Of a stretch of 64,000 bases of DNA, positions 15,001 to 30,200 are shown in pieces. The stretch spans positions 19,942,297-20,006,296 of the forward strand of contig NC_135566.1 in NCBI RefSeq assembly GCF_964340395.1, in the 5' to 3' direction. Source of the DNA: Glandiceps talaboti (Eukaryota; Hemichordata; Enteropneusta; Spengelidae). A program made the position numbers and the translations under genes. Under the pieces are notes generated by a model that was not told the origin of the DNA, ran no database searches, and worked only from the letters and a program-made list of their open reading frames with translations. Every line of letters starts with the position of its first letter. Positions within the stretch are counted from its first letter, which is position 1.

Positions 15001-18000
15001 CACTCAATTACAGCTAGTGCAGCACAACTGGCTGGCACAACACTCAATTACAGCTAGTGTAGCACAACTGGCTGGCACAACACTCAATTACAGCTAGTGC
15101 AGCACAACTGGCTGGCACAACACTCAATTACAGCTAGTGTAGCACAACTGGCTGGCACAACACTCAATTACAACTAGTGCAGCACAACTGGCTGGCACAA
15201 CACTCAATTACAGCTAGTGCAGCACAACTGGCTGGCATAACACTCAATTACAACTAGTGCAGCACAACTGGCTGGCACAACACTCAATTACAGCTAGTGC
15301 AGCACAACTGGCTGGCACAACACTCAATTACAACTAGTGTAGCACAACTGGCTGGCACAACACTCAATTACAGCTAGTGCAGCACAACTGGCTGGCATAA
15401 CACTCAATTACAGCTAGTGCAGCACAACTGGCTGGCACAACACTCAATTACAACTAGTGCAGCACAACTGGCTGGCATAACACTCAATTACAACTAGTGC
15501 AGCACAACTGGCTGGCACAACACTCAATTACAGCTAGTGCAGCACAACTGGCTGGCATAACACTCGATTACAACTAGTGCAGCACAACTGGCTGGCATAA
15601 CACTCAATTACAGCTAGTGAAGCACAACTGGCTGGCACAACACTCAATTACAGCTAGTGCAGCACAACTGGCTGGCACAACACTCAATTACAACTAGTGC
15701 AGCACAACTGGCTGGCACAACACTCAATTACAGCTAGTGCAGCACAACTGGCTGGCACAACACTCAATTACAACTAGTGCAGCACAACTGGCTGGCACAA
15801 CACTCAATTACAGCTAGTGCAGCACAACTGGCTGGCACAACACTCAATTACAACTAGTGCAGCACAACTGGAACACTCAATTACAACTAGTACAGCACAA
15901 CTGGCTGGCATAACACTCAATTACAGCTAGTGCAGCACAACTGGCTGGCATAACACTCAATTACAGCTAGTGAAGCACAACTGGCTGGCACAACACTCAA
16001 TTACAGCTAGTGCAGCACAACTGGCTGGCACAACACTCAATTACAACTAGTGCAGCACAACTGGCTGGCACAACACTCAATTACAGCTAGTGCAGCACAA
16101 CTGGCTGGCACAACACTCAATTACAACTAGTGCAGCACAACTGGCTGGCACAACACTCAATTACAGCTAGTGCAGCACAACTGGCTGGCACAACACTCAA
16201 TTACAACTAGTGCAGCACAACTGGCTGGCATAACACTCAATTACAACTAGTGCAGCACAACTGGCTGGCACAACACTCAATTACAGCTAGTGCAGCACAA
16301 CTGGCTGGCATAACACTCAATTACAACTAGTGCAGCACAACTGGCTGGCATAACACTCAATTACAGCTCGTGAAGCACAACTGGCTGGCACAACACTCAA
16401 TTACAGCTAGTGCAGCACAACTGGCTGGCACAACACTCAATTACAACTAGTGCAGCACAACTGGCTGGCACAACACTCAATTACAGCTAGTGCAGCACAA
16501 CTGGCTGGCACAACACTCAATTACAGCTAGTGCAGCACAACTGGCTGGCACAACACTCAATTACAGCTAGTGCAGCACAACTGGCTGGCACAACACTCAA
16601 TTACAGCTAGTGCAGCACAACTGGAACACTCAATTACAACTAGTACAGCACAACTGGCTGGCATAACACTCAATTACAGCTAGTGCAGCACAACTGGCTG
16701 GCATAACACTCAATTACAGCTAGTGAAGCACAACTGGCTGGCACAACACTCAATTACAGCTAGTGCAGCACAACTGGCTGGCACAACACTCAATTACAAC
16801 TAGTGCAGCACAACTGGCTGGCACAACACTCAATTACAGCTAGTGCAGCACAACTGGCTGGCACAACACTCAATTACAACTAGTGCAGCACAACTGGCTG
16901 GCACAACACTCAATTACAGCTAGTGCAGCACAACTGGCTGGCACAACACTCAATTACAACTAGTGCAGCACAACTGGAACACTCAATTACAACTAGTACA
17001 GCACAACTGGCTGGCATAACACTCAATTACAGCTAGTGCAGCACAACTGGCTGGCACAACACTCAATTACAGCTAGTGCAGCACAACTGGCTGGCATAAC
17101 ACTCAATTACAACTAGTGCAGCACAACTGGCTGGCACAACACTCAATTACAGCTAGTGCAGCACAACTGGCTGGCACAACACTCAATTACAGCTAGTGCA
17201 GCACAACTGGCTGGCATAACACTCAATTACAACTAGTGCAGCACAACTGGCTGGCATAACACTCAATTACAACTAGTGCAGCACAACTGGCTGGCACAAC
17301 ACTCAATTACAACTAGTACAGCACAACTGGCTGGCATAACACTCAATTACAACTAGTACAGCACAACTGGCTGGCACAACACTCAATTACAACTAGTGCA
17401 GCACAACTGGCTGGCATAACACTCAATTATAGCTAGTGCAGCACAACTGGATGGCACAACACTCAATTACAGCTAGTGCAGCACAACTGGCTGGCATAAC
17501 ACTCAATTACAACTAATGCAGCACAACTGGCTGGCATAACACTCAATTACAACTAGTGCAGCACAACTGGCTGGCACAACACTCAATTACAGCTAGTGCA
17601 CCACAACTGGCTGGCACAACACTCAATTATAACTAGTGCAGCACAACTGGCTGGCACAACACTCAATTACAACTAGTGCAGCACAACTGGCTGGCATAAC
17701 ACTCAATTACAGCTAGTGCAGCACAACTGGCTGGCACAACACTCAATTACAGCTAGTGCAGTACAACTGGCTGGCATAACACTCAATTACAACTAGTACA
17801 GCACAACTGGCTGGCATAACACAAACTGGTACAGGGTCATGTCTCTACTAGACAACATATTTTCTTGCACTTAGATTCCAGTAATACACAATGTCATTAT
17901 CTGCTTTTTGTCTTTTTTAGTCCTCTCTTCAACAACATCTGAAAAGACTTGGTCAAGCTCTCATATTTAACTCACATAAATTTTACCAGAAATGCCATTT

Positions 18001-20765
18001 TTCCTTGCACTTATGTTATTACACCTGAAAATACTCAGATGGCACCAGTATGCCCCAGCTCTCTAAAGGCTCTAAGACAATTTGATGAACTATACTAGCA
18101 CCGAAATTTCTTGTGGCAAACCATAATTTGGTGTTCGCTATCTCTTCCTATGTAGTGACTTGCAAGAAGGAAACACATTTTGTATTTCATTACAGCACGC
18201 ATGCAGGTCAGCACAGGATTTAGAATTATGATTAATATTCATAATTGCTAAATTTAGGTTTCCATAATGATAATCCCATATGTAAAATATGGAAAAAACG
18301 GGCATTCCATTATATAAAGTATGTTTGCATAAGAACATCAATGACATGTGCCATTAGTATTAAAATCAATGTATTCACTTGTACATGTACCGGTATACAT
18401 GTACATGTATGCTGGTACACTACATGTTGACAGACCTGTACATCATCCATGTATAAAGTATTATTTAGATTATGGTACATGTACTGCAAAAGTTAAAATC
18501 GTTGAGTTGCTGAAACATTTCAGCACGGTTCCACTGCAAAATTATGATTCGATGTGTTGGATACTAAGCGAAATAAGACAGCCAATCAAATTGCCACAAA
18601 ATGACCAAACTACTGTGAGTGAATGCTTGAGGGCGCTGTTTATGAAATTCTCCATCAAAGAAATATTCATATTCCTTCACTTTCAAATGAATAAATTATG
18701 CTTAGTGGTTGCAGTGTTTATTCTTAGTTCTATACAATATATATCAGTCATGCTATCTAACATCATACTATGGCCTTTGAAATGATATATTGCATCATTC
18801 TCTAAGTAGCTACTATGAACACTGAATGTTTTTAAGAAGTATTGTAATTAAGATTTATGATGGAGATGATGAATAAACCTACACTAGCTATAACTGAAGT
18901 ATCATTTTTTTCAATCAGACAATCAACAATATTTTCACTGAAAATTGTAAAAATATTGATAATTAGATATTGTATCATGTTAATTAGAGGTCTGTTATAT
19001 CTATAAGTAGTATTGTAGTAATTTGTGATTCATTGCGGCATCAATTTTGGGTATGGACTTAAAATCAATTTGATTGGTTATATGTCACCTTACATGTGTA
19101 CTGCTAATGCGGATACTGTTTACCCATATGTGAATGAATACTGTTCAAGGTGTATGATATTGCAATAAACTGATCATAGCTAATAAAATAGTTTGGATTT
19201 ATTTTACAGCGTTGCAGATTCGTTAAATATGTAACAAACATCAAAACTACAAATAAATGGTAAACAAACAACATGTGTATTCATGGCCTTTTGAATGGTG
19301 GAAAAAAAAGTGTGCTGACTGCACCGATGAGTAAATTGGCAATTAAGATTTTTTTCAAATTAGACAGCGACATCTAAAAATAGCTGAATGCACAAACTTG
19401 ACAAGCAAACACTGTTCGTTTAGGACAAAAGCTCCTTCCCTTCCTCCTACATGTAAACAAACATTCACTGGGAAAAACCCTCCCCCTAAACGAACGTTCA
19501 CAAGTACAACATCACATGTTTATATAGGATGTAAACCATGATGCAAAATGTAGCAGTTACATCGGTACAACTACGATCAATGCAATGTAAAAACATGATG
19601 GTAAACATGAATTTCTAACCCTTATGAACCTGTTTACTGAGATGATGGTAAACACATCAAAATACAACAGGAAGCCCAGCACTCTAGATCACAAGATCAC
19701 ATTAGAAGTAATTTTTTATCAGACAACTTATCAACATCTCAGTAGTAAATATAGAAGCTGTTATCATTGCAGGCGTGAATAAGTTTGCGAAATTTGGTTA
19801 GTAGTGCGAAAATGAAGTTCAGCATGCAACTGCATCAACACCAGATCACCCCCCCACCCCCCCCCCACCCCTCCCATGAACAAAGTTTGCTTATTTTGAG
19901 CTTGTGTGACATTGTGCGATCATCCCTAACATAGTGGAAAAATTTAGTTTTCATTAAAGATACAAATACCTCCGTCAACAAGTCAACAACAAACTACATG
20001 TATGTATTTCAATAAAGTAATATTTAATAACTCATACAACAGACAAATTTTATAATTTACTGTCATTCATAATTTACAACCCCTGCAGAATACATCAATA
20101 ACAGAGTTTTATCGTCATTTTGATAACAGAAATATTCACAGTAGAGTTTAGTGATTAAATAGCTTAGTTGCTACAATTATCTTGCTAAGTTATTGCTCTA
20201 ATGTACAAAGTTGATGTTTTCATCCTACCTATGGGAGATAAAAATCCATCAATGTTACCAAAAAAGGGACAAAAGTTGACATAAATAGCAATCATTTTCT
20301 AATTATTTATTTTTATAGTTCGATTGTAACCACAGGGTTTGATGGCAACTCTTGGCATGTAATTTTATCAATTTGACAAATTGTTACAAAAAAGGATAAC
20401 AGTTCACATATCAAATAGTATTTCTTACGTATTATCTCATTATCCATGCTGAAGTAAATACTTTGCACACACATACTACATGCATTGTGCAAATAAAATA
20501 TGAGAATGAGAGAGAGAGAGAGAGAGAGAGAGAAATAGAAAGAGAGGCAGAAAGAGGCAGACAGACAGACAGAGTCAGTCAGACAGACAGACAGACAGAC
20601 AGACAGAAAGACAGACAGACAGAATGAGACAGACAGACAGACAGACACACACACACACACACAGGCAGACATAGACAACACAGAGACAGATGGATGGATG
20701 GATGGATGGATGGATGGATGGATGGATGGATGGATGGATAGATGGATGGACAGAGAAATATACTA

Positions 20766-20828
<63 letters not shown>

Positions 20829-20946
20829 ATGAGACAGACAGACAGACAGACACACACACACACAGGCAGACATAGACAACATAGAGACAGATGGATGGAT
20901 GGATGGATGGATGGATGGATGGATGGATGGACAGAGAAATATACTA

Positions 20947-20997
<51 letters not shown>

Positions 20998-21166
20998 GAC
21001 AAAGATTGAGACACAGATATATAGACAGAGACACAAAAAGACAGACTGAGAGACAGACATACATACATGTACACAGAGACAGAGACAGAGACAGACACAG
21101 ACACAGACAGAATATAGAGACAGACAGATGGATGGATGGATGGATGGATGGATGGATGGATGGATG

Positions 21167-21228
<62 letters not shown>

Positions 21229-24200
21229 GACAAAGAGTGAGACAGACAGATATATAGACAGACACACAAAGACAGACAGAGACAGACAGACATACACAGA
21301 GACAGACACAGAACAGAGACAGATGGATGGATGGATGGATGGACAGGTTCAAGCTTAGTAACCATTGACTCTGGAGTGAACCTCAGGAGTTTCAAATCAA
21401 ATTTTAACATTACTGTATTCATCTAATTACTACTAGCTGATTTATTTAGGCAGATTTGTCAAAGACATAACATAACAGTAACAGACAAAACAGTTCATAT
21501 CAGACTAGTGAAAATATTGTGGTAGCTGATCTGTCTAGTGGCTTTTTATCATGTTTTTGCTGCAGGGCATTGTGGGAGTTTCTCCCTGAATTGTATGCAC
21601 TGGGGTATTGAAATCCATGAATCTAGGAGTAGGAACAAGTTAATACAATATATATTTTCAAGTATTACTGAAAAAGAAAAATGTTTCACGAGATAACAGT
21701 AATCATTAATTATATTTCAACTTTGAGTAGTTTTGTAAAACTTTGGCAAATACAATCAATTTGAATTGATGAAAATATTGGTTACCCTCTGCACACTTAC
21801 TTTCAAAAGTGTAGCAAGTGAAAGTGCAGCAGAAAACACTGCAAGAATGAGTGCAAATACTGCCGAGTACCCACACTGGCAATTACGTGGCATCTATAGG
21901 GTTCTTACTATTACGTATGTTTATCTAAAACAGCATATTCCCATAAAAATCATTCAGTGCGATCACGCAATTTTGTTTGTAGCGAACAATCGTGTCCTCA
22001 TTTGCATATCATTTGCATGCAGGTATGTAATAATGTTTTCAGTATGGCACTGCAATGAAAATACCACTAGTGTGCACAGCCACGGTGTAAGTAATCTCTG
22101 ACACATATATCAGTACTTTTGACATCTAAGTTAAAACCATTGTATACATCTTTAATAAGTTTATAGACAAAAAAATCTACTTTAATTTATTACATTTTAC
22201 TATAGTAGACAATAAACTTAGTCTGTAGTCCACATGTCACATGATGTCATTAATCAGATCAACCTGGTATGAATGATTCATCACCTACCACAGACAGAGT
22301 AGAAACAACATAGACTTTTAATAGCATGATGATCTACTAAATATAGAAAAATATAGAATTTTCTGCAATTACAGTTTGATGAAAGCAAGTTTTCGTAGAA
22401 TAATTTACTTTAGGATCATTTCTACCTACCACTAACTGCTTGCCAAAACCCTGCCACACTGACTCTCCTACCCCCACAATCTGAATCTAGTGCTTGATTT
22501 GTAATAAAATTGGCAACAACTTTATAGAACTCCTACTAGTATCTATCATTTCCATCACCTTTCATTACTCAATGACATATTAAAAGAACTTGGCATCACA
22601 GCTGTAATTATAAATGCACTTCTAAATCTAAATATCACAAATTAATATGCAGTCACTGTGGCAGTGGAGCAACCACTAAATTACATTTCATTTCATTTCA
22701 GGATTAAAAATAATCACATAATACTTTGACAGAACCCAAGATCATACAAGTGCCAGTAGGTCATACTAATGACATTTGAAAGAGTGCTTGTGTTGTTTTA
22801 ACAGTGACAAAAATGAATGTACAATAGACAACATTGCAAGTAAGTGAGTACCAACGCTGGCACTCACATGTACTGGTGTTCTGTTATTATTACCTGTAAT
22901 TCATCTGAAACAATTAATTTCATTTTTAAACAAATACAAACTACATACATGTACAATCATACATTAAATACATACATTATTGCACTGCAGTGTATATATA
23001 CCAGGGCAGTATGCATGCAATATATATATGATATATAGTAAATAATTGCTGGTACATGATTTTATTAATACTTCCACATTTGTGGTAAGTACATCGCTAT
23101 CATACTATTGAAAAACTGCAGCTTAATTCCATTGCACAGAAAAGTCTTTGTGAGCAAACACATATAATCCACAGATTTCATTCACATACATGTACATGCA
23201 GGGCCTTTTATAATTACCAGGCACAGATACGTCTTCTACTGCACGTAAGCAAAACAAATTTTATCCATAGTTTTGTACTTATACAACTCTATACATACAA
23301 AGAAATTTTTTTTAAATTTCAAATACAGTTGTGGAATTTGAAAACATATTTCAGCCTTGTAAGATAATATTGTTATGCTTGGAGTCATGATTGCATGACA
23401 CTACAAATCTATTTTTATTTAAACATTCCCACTTGCATTTTAAATTTTCACACATTTCCTCGACTGAACATCAAATTCTAATTTGAAACTTTTTAGTGTA
23501 TTTATACTAGCTGAGTATCTCTATGTACTGTTTACATTACTGCTGGAGGATTCTGAGTGAGTCTTTCTTTCTTGAGCTGTGCAGTTCAAAAAATTGATAG
23601 GAAATTATTTGACAAGTTTCCTTTGAAGGTTGGGAATGAAGCAGCTGATTTATTGACAACTTGACATATTTTACACGGAGAAAAGTAATGCTGATTTCAA
23701 AAGTGTTGGCATTAATGTTTGATTGTAAGTTTCCTTGGACTACTCCTATTATCATGTCATAGCATTAGTATTACTATCATCTACATAGACTGTACTTCAT
23801 GTCATTTCACATTCATTGAAAATCAGATGTTACGAGTGACCTAAGGCACCTTGTCATTACAAGTGACTAGATGAGTAGTGACACAACCATTACGTCACGA
23901 GTATTTTCTGACGAAATGAATACAAATATGGGAGAATAACATAAATAAAGTAATATCTGAGAAAAATCAGGGAAAGTAATGGCAATCTAACACAGCAGAA
24001 CCAGCGATGAAGAGACAGACGTGTTGTCATGACATAGATGCGTGTTGTCGTGAAGTAGAATGACCAGGGTATAAATTCCATAATTTTTGCTGAACTTGGC
24101 TTGCGCATGGCATTGTACATCATTCTCAACCAAGTATAGTTTCATGTTTGCAAGTGTGAGTTTTATGGGTTTGCATCGCGTGTGTGATCTATTCTGCATA

Positions 24201-27200
24201 CTGGTTGTTTGGCACCATTTGGTTCCTCTAGTGCTGGTAAACCTTTACATGAGTCATAGCTGGAAATATCTGATCTATCATTAACTTCTTTTTTCAAGAA
24301 CTGACATAATACCATACTTCTCTGATACTTCCTATACTCATTGGCTAAGCCCTGTCCCCATATGAATCAATTTTGAATCAAATCAAATTGAATTCATTCA
24401 GTTAAACCAGTTCAAATTCAGTTTATGTCCCAACTCGAAATGTTAGAAATGGATTTTAAATCGATTCAGTTTGGTTTACTGCCCCGACATGTCAAATTTT
24501 TATCATGTTCACTTGATTCGATGACATAGCTACAGTGCATTACTATGACAACTTGCAATCAACATGGAGGATTTTAAGGGAAATAACCTCATTATCAAAG
24601 TCATCCATCAAAGCGAGGGCTGCCAGAGTTCAACAGTTATTTGTCACTTGACGACGGGCCATTTGGATAGACGAATATGAGTTAATCACGACTATGTTGA
24701 CTGCTATATTATGGGTGAAGCAATGCCACGATAGATTTGGGCCAAGCAACGTAATATGGCCCTAATTTTACCTAAATATGATTGAAGTTTAGGATGATCG
24801 AGAATAGCTGACAAGTGTATATGCACTTTGATCTATACTTACAAACCTTTGCCAACACCTCTTACTGCCCACAAGAAGCGTAACTCATTTGTTTTAGTTC
24901 ATAATAGGAAATGGGAACATGAATTATTTGTCCTATTTCAACGCTTACTATTTCATGCACCCATTTACATCGTCATCGGTATGCAAACTAAACTTACAAA
25001 AATCCATTCAAAGTTTAAAAACATTTTATTATCTCTGCAAAACATTCTTTCAATAGAAAATTGTATTTACCACTGTCCTCGTGCTTTTTAGAGAATCTTC
25101 ACGTTGTTTCTGTGGTTTCATTCGCCCGTTTCCACATATCGGCACTCACTTAAACACACACTGCACAATGACGGCGATGAGCATTGCCCTTAATGGTTTT
25201 CATGTCAGTGTTCCAAATATCATGTGAAAAAATGTACAAATCTCTCCAAAACAACTACATTGTAAAACCTGAAAAATTATTTTTGAAGATCGGTCTTTTT
25301 GTTTTCACCTCAATAAACGGATCTAATCATGCTGAACCACACTGTCTTCGAGACTTGAAAGTTGACCTCAAATTCGTGACATTGCATCCGCCGTTATTAT
25401 TTGGTAATTTCCGGATTGTTGCTCGTGTAACTTTCATGATGTCGGGCCCATCCCAACATGACATGCAGTGCGGCCTAGCTTTGACCCTTTTTGACAACAT
25501 CCTTTCCACATAATTCTGTTAAAATCAATTAGGGTGAAGACCATATAAAATGTGGCCAGTACGATCAGATGTTCGGCTGTTCCCATTAACTTTCATTAAG
25601 AGTCACATGACATGTCATACACACCATACTGTTTTAATTATTTTTCTGTTCGATGTGTCCCAAGTCTTGACTTTGGCAGCAAATGATCCTTCAAACTGTA
25701 ATGGATGTTCGAAACCCGAGAAATTGTAGGTACATGTAAGTAACTTTGTTAGTAAATTAATGTAACAAGTAGAAAGTCATGCCTGGGCTGTGGGGTTAAA
25801 CTTAATCGATGCCCGTTCATCAAATACTACACGATCATTTCTGGTTGTGACAACTACCACCAGATGGGAACGAAGTATCTATCAATATCAGAAATATTCC
25901 GATCGGCAAAAAGACTTCTTTTTAGGTGTTGAATAAAATAAGGTTTTTGTAGCAATCAAGTGGTTCTTTTTGTCTCTCACTTACCGTTGAACATTCCATG
26001 CTCAGGCAATGCCATTTCATACTGGATAATATTTTAGATACTCCAGTTGTGTTCCAAAGTGAAGGTGTCGGCGTACAAAGCAAGTAACTTGCAAAATTTA
26101 ACCTGGAGGTCATTATTCAAGTGTGCAGCTGTGGGTAATGGACATTGAACCGATTCAAGTTAAATCGATTCTCAGTCGGTTTTTCTTGTCCTAATTATAA
26201 CAAACCTGTTCCAAACCGAACTGAAACTACCTGAGTCTCTAAGGTGGTTTCGAAGACCGGTTCAATTAAAACGGTTTACAACCAATTTAAGGGCATATGG
26301 GGACAGGAGAACCGAATTTGATTTGAATCGAAACAGGATCAGAATTTAGATGGGGGACAGGCTTATAGTCTGGATGCCAATGTTTATCGAATCATCTCTA
26401 ACCCCAACTGGCTAAATGAGAAATCATGAACCAAAAGTTGTTCATTCAAATGAGTACACCTCCAACTGTTAGAATGAGGTAAACAACTTGTATAAGTAGC
26501 ATTCTGTGTTGAATTTGTAATTTCACCTCAGGACCTCATTGAGCTAGCCATACAGCAAAGAGAGATCTTGAGAATTGATGACACAATAGCATTACGTTAT
26601 GTATGCGAGTGGTAGCTGATAGTATCAGATGCAATTATGACATTCCGACCACTATGATCTGATTTGAATGTGAATGTGTACAGGTGTATATTATGTGAAA
26701 ATACGAGGTGAGATGAATATCATCAAGTCATCCTTACAAAGCAAGCCGGGATATTAGTAGGAAATGCAACACAGTGCAAACGGGCCTCAATGTATTCACA
26801 TGCTTACAGACTGAGATCTGCAGCACCATGACACACATGGCATCAGCACATACATGTATAATTTATATAATTAATTCACACCAATGAATGCTAGCTTATG
26901 AATTGATATGCACAGAATATAGTTTATTGTAGACATGCACTTTCCAGTATTCTACTGCCAATAGAAAACCATGATTGAATATGTAGTTACCATGGTTACA
27001 TGAAATCATATTGGCAAAATGATGCAATTTGTATCTAATTATTTAAAAGAGACAATTATATATCTCATCATATAAAGCTTTATAACAAAACCATCATTAA
27101 TTACTGGTTATCAATAATTCAGTCTGGCATTTATTATGTATGTAGCATTGGTTCATAGAGTTTTCAATTATTCTGTATGCGTTTTGCTTCACCCCAGTCT

Positions 27201-30200
27201 GATCATACCATATTGAGACCCATGCTATATAAATAATCTAAGGGCAGGAAAGTATATATTTCAATTGTGTTTATGAGTTAGACTGACTATAAATGATTAT
27301 TTACGAAGAAGCCTGCACACATGCATGCATGTGCGTCCACGCACATGTGTGTGTGTGTGGGAGGGGGGTCTGTATACATGTGTGTATGGGGGGGGGGGGG
27401 TCTGTGTGTGTGTGTGTGGGGGGGGGGGAGTCTGTGTCTACATGTATTTATCTGTCAGGTACATACATGTATGTACATGTTCCCATATGCATGTTCTTTG
27501 TGCCTGACTGCCAGTTTGTCTGTCTGTCTGTCTGTGAGTCTCCATTCATTTCCTAAAACAATCAATCTCCAGTACGTCCATATGTGGTGTACATGTAAAT
27601 CTTCTAAAGATACAAATACTATAATTTAGCATTCACATTGACTTTCATATCAAACCATTAATGTAAAACCATCTATATCACTTACTCCACAACATTCAAT
27701 TGACATTTCCTTTGCAAACAGAGGGAATAAAATCTATGGTGTTGTTTTTGTAAAGTCAACATTGATAATTTTGAAATAGTACTCTCTAATATTCAAAGTA
27801 TTTACACAGCAACCCAAAGTCCTATCCAATATTTTTTTTCAAGAAATTTAATGGCTGACTTTTACAAGTCCATGAATCAATCCAGGCTTTTCCTTGTCTA
27901 TGAAGCAGGAAAATTTCCTTCAAGTTCAAGTCTGATATGTGATGCACACACAGATAGTACCGCTGTCTATGATATGACACTTCCAAATACTTCACATACA
28001 TTGAGCACTTAAAAACCACTTCTTCAAATCACAAAGTCAATAAAATAAAGATAATGGTAGCAAGACATCATTAATGAATGCTATAATTAGTCTGTGGTTA
28101 CTTTACTCAAATCAATACAGTTCAATTTCTCTACTTTCATTTCCGTGCTATCAACAATCGTGATACAATAGATAATATGAGGCTATCCAAAGTCTGTTTA
28201 GATTTCCAAATGAAACATCAATATTTTGACTTGGTAAAACAGAAAAAAATGAAGTCCTAATTATCATGCAGAGGGATATGTGTAGACAAAGTATTGACCT
28301 AAATTTGTATGCATATAGTGTTTGGTGGTTGGAGAAATGAGCCATGACGGACGTCAGGATGATGGCATGTTGATCACTGTATCACTGTGGTGAACTCTGA
28401 AAGAATGCCGACTTAGAAATATACAGCATGTGTTCAGGTGTATAATGTGTTTACAGAATGGTTCCCACACAAAATAATATTCAGAAATATTCAATTTAAT
28501 TTCAATCTAGCCTTCTACACTACCAGAATATTAACTATTACAAAAGAATGGGCCACAAACCATTTGTTTAAAACTTTCACGTAGTCATCAATGAAGTTTT
28601 ATTAAAATTTTCATTAGAATTTGTCAGTGCTGTGTGTTCATGACATGCATGTTTTTATTTCCTTTGTTGCTCCCTATGCTTAATTCACATTTAATTCTTT
28701 GTACTGAAAGGATAGCTTATGTCAAATCTGATCGAATCATGAACAAAACATACTGACTTAGTATGCAATGCCAATCACCAGACTGTGACAATGTCGATAT
28801 CATTAATACATACACCAGTGACATTACCAGTTTGTGTGGCCATAATGTGATGATATCATCAGTTCATGCACTGGCATCATCACCTTTTATGGCGAAAATA
28901 ATTTCAATATTTGTGACATCATCAGTTCACACAGTGACATCAATTTTAGGGACCAAAATATTTGTGACATCATCAACTCATGTGCTGATATCAATTCTTA
29001 CGGCCAAAATAATTTCAGTGTTTGTGACATCATGAGTTCATGTGCTGACATCATCAGTTTCTACAAAGGCCATGTGACTCATGAAATGTCAATATCTGAA
29101 GTTGAAGCCTATCTATTGGTTTGTATCGGTACCTGTCAGTATTCATATTTGGACAAATTCAACAATTCTACATCAGGTGTTAATCTGACCAAATCTAATT
29201 TACAATCATTAGAAATCTAGTATACAATTATTAGAAACAAAGTTATTGAAAGTGTACTCCAGGTCACGCTTTAGTCTGCATAAAACCAATATTTGATATT
29301 AATAGAATTATATTTAGGGTACCAAGACTAACACCACACCACAGTAAGGACTCGCACAAATGTCAAACACATCTGAGCTGCGTACTTTGTAAGTTGTTTG
29401 CAGAGTTATTTGTTCATAACAATGAAAACATATAGAGACAACAATCTCCACCTTACCCATTCCTATAAACAAACTAGTAAAGTGTATCATGTACACTAAA
29501 GTTGTCTATCTTTGTATATGATAAGGATATGATCTGAAACTTGAAATATTCATAATTTGATAGCCTAGTTCATATATATGACGCGTTACAATTACTACTA
29601 TCATCTCCATTAACGTATAGGGAAAGTCATTATTCTAACACATAAATCTGTGCTACCCCCACTAGGCGAAGTGTAAACAATGCATGTCCATCACAAATTG
29701 ACTGGCAGTTGCAATTAGTTAGTTCCTTTAGACAATTGCTCATTAACTGAACTCCACCTCTCCAGTCTGAACTAAAATCATGTGGGGACACGATAACTTC
29801 ATCATGTTTATATGAACACAGTCAGGTGTAGCACAGACTTCTGTGCTAGAATAAGGACTTTCTCTATACCATATGTGAGTGGAGATGATGGTAGTAATTG
29901 TAACGTGTACGTCGTATAGGAACTAGACAGCTGGTAACTCACCTTGGAAGCCATCTTCGTCCACTATCACTGAGAAATCATCACAGGTTTCAGTATAACT
30001 AAAAAATCGACAACTGTGAACAGAAAGAAGAAAATACGTCTTTTTTTAATACATGAATTAATTCATATACATAGCCTTACATTTGTAGCATTTTACCCCA
30101 GAATTCTGATTGAATAGGAATAGATTCCAATTTATAATGTTCATCAAAAACGCCTTGTCATCATTTTCACGAGATACATTACACAGTTTTGTCTTTACTA

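Larger units (their letters stand above)
14146..29942. other. CASTOR intron 2
   Basis: About 15.8 kb between exons 3 and 2. It holds the 40-bp satellite, the GACA/GGAT block, the 2-kb inverted-repeat element and other repeats. No coding exon is needed by the protein here and none was seen. Confidence 0.8.

Noticed and set aside
14879-17822. CRISPR-like array
   Set aside because: Units are contiguous 40-bp repeats with no unique spacers, in an animal genome intron.
20313-21422. Long Cys/Ser/Leu- and Asp/Arg/Gln-rich open frames
   Set aside because: Translations of (GACA)n and (GGAT)n microsatellites on either strand.
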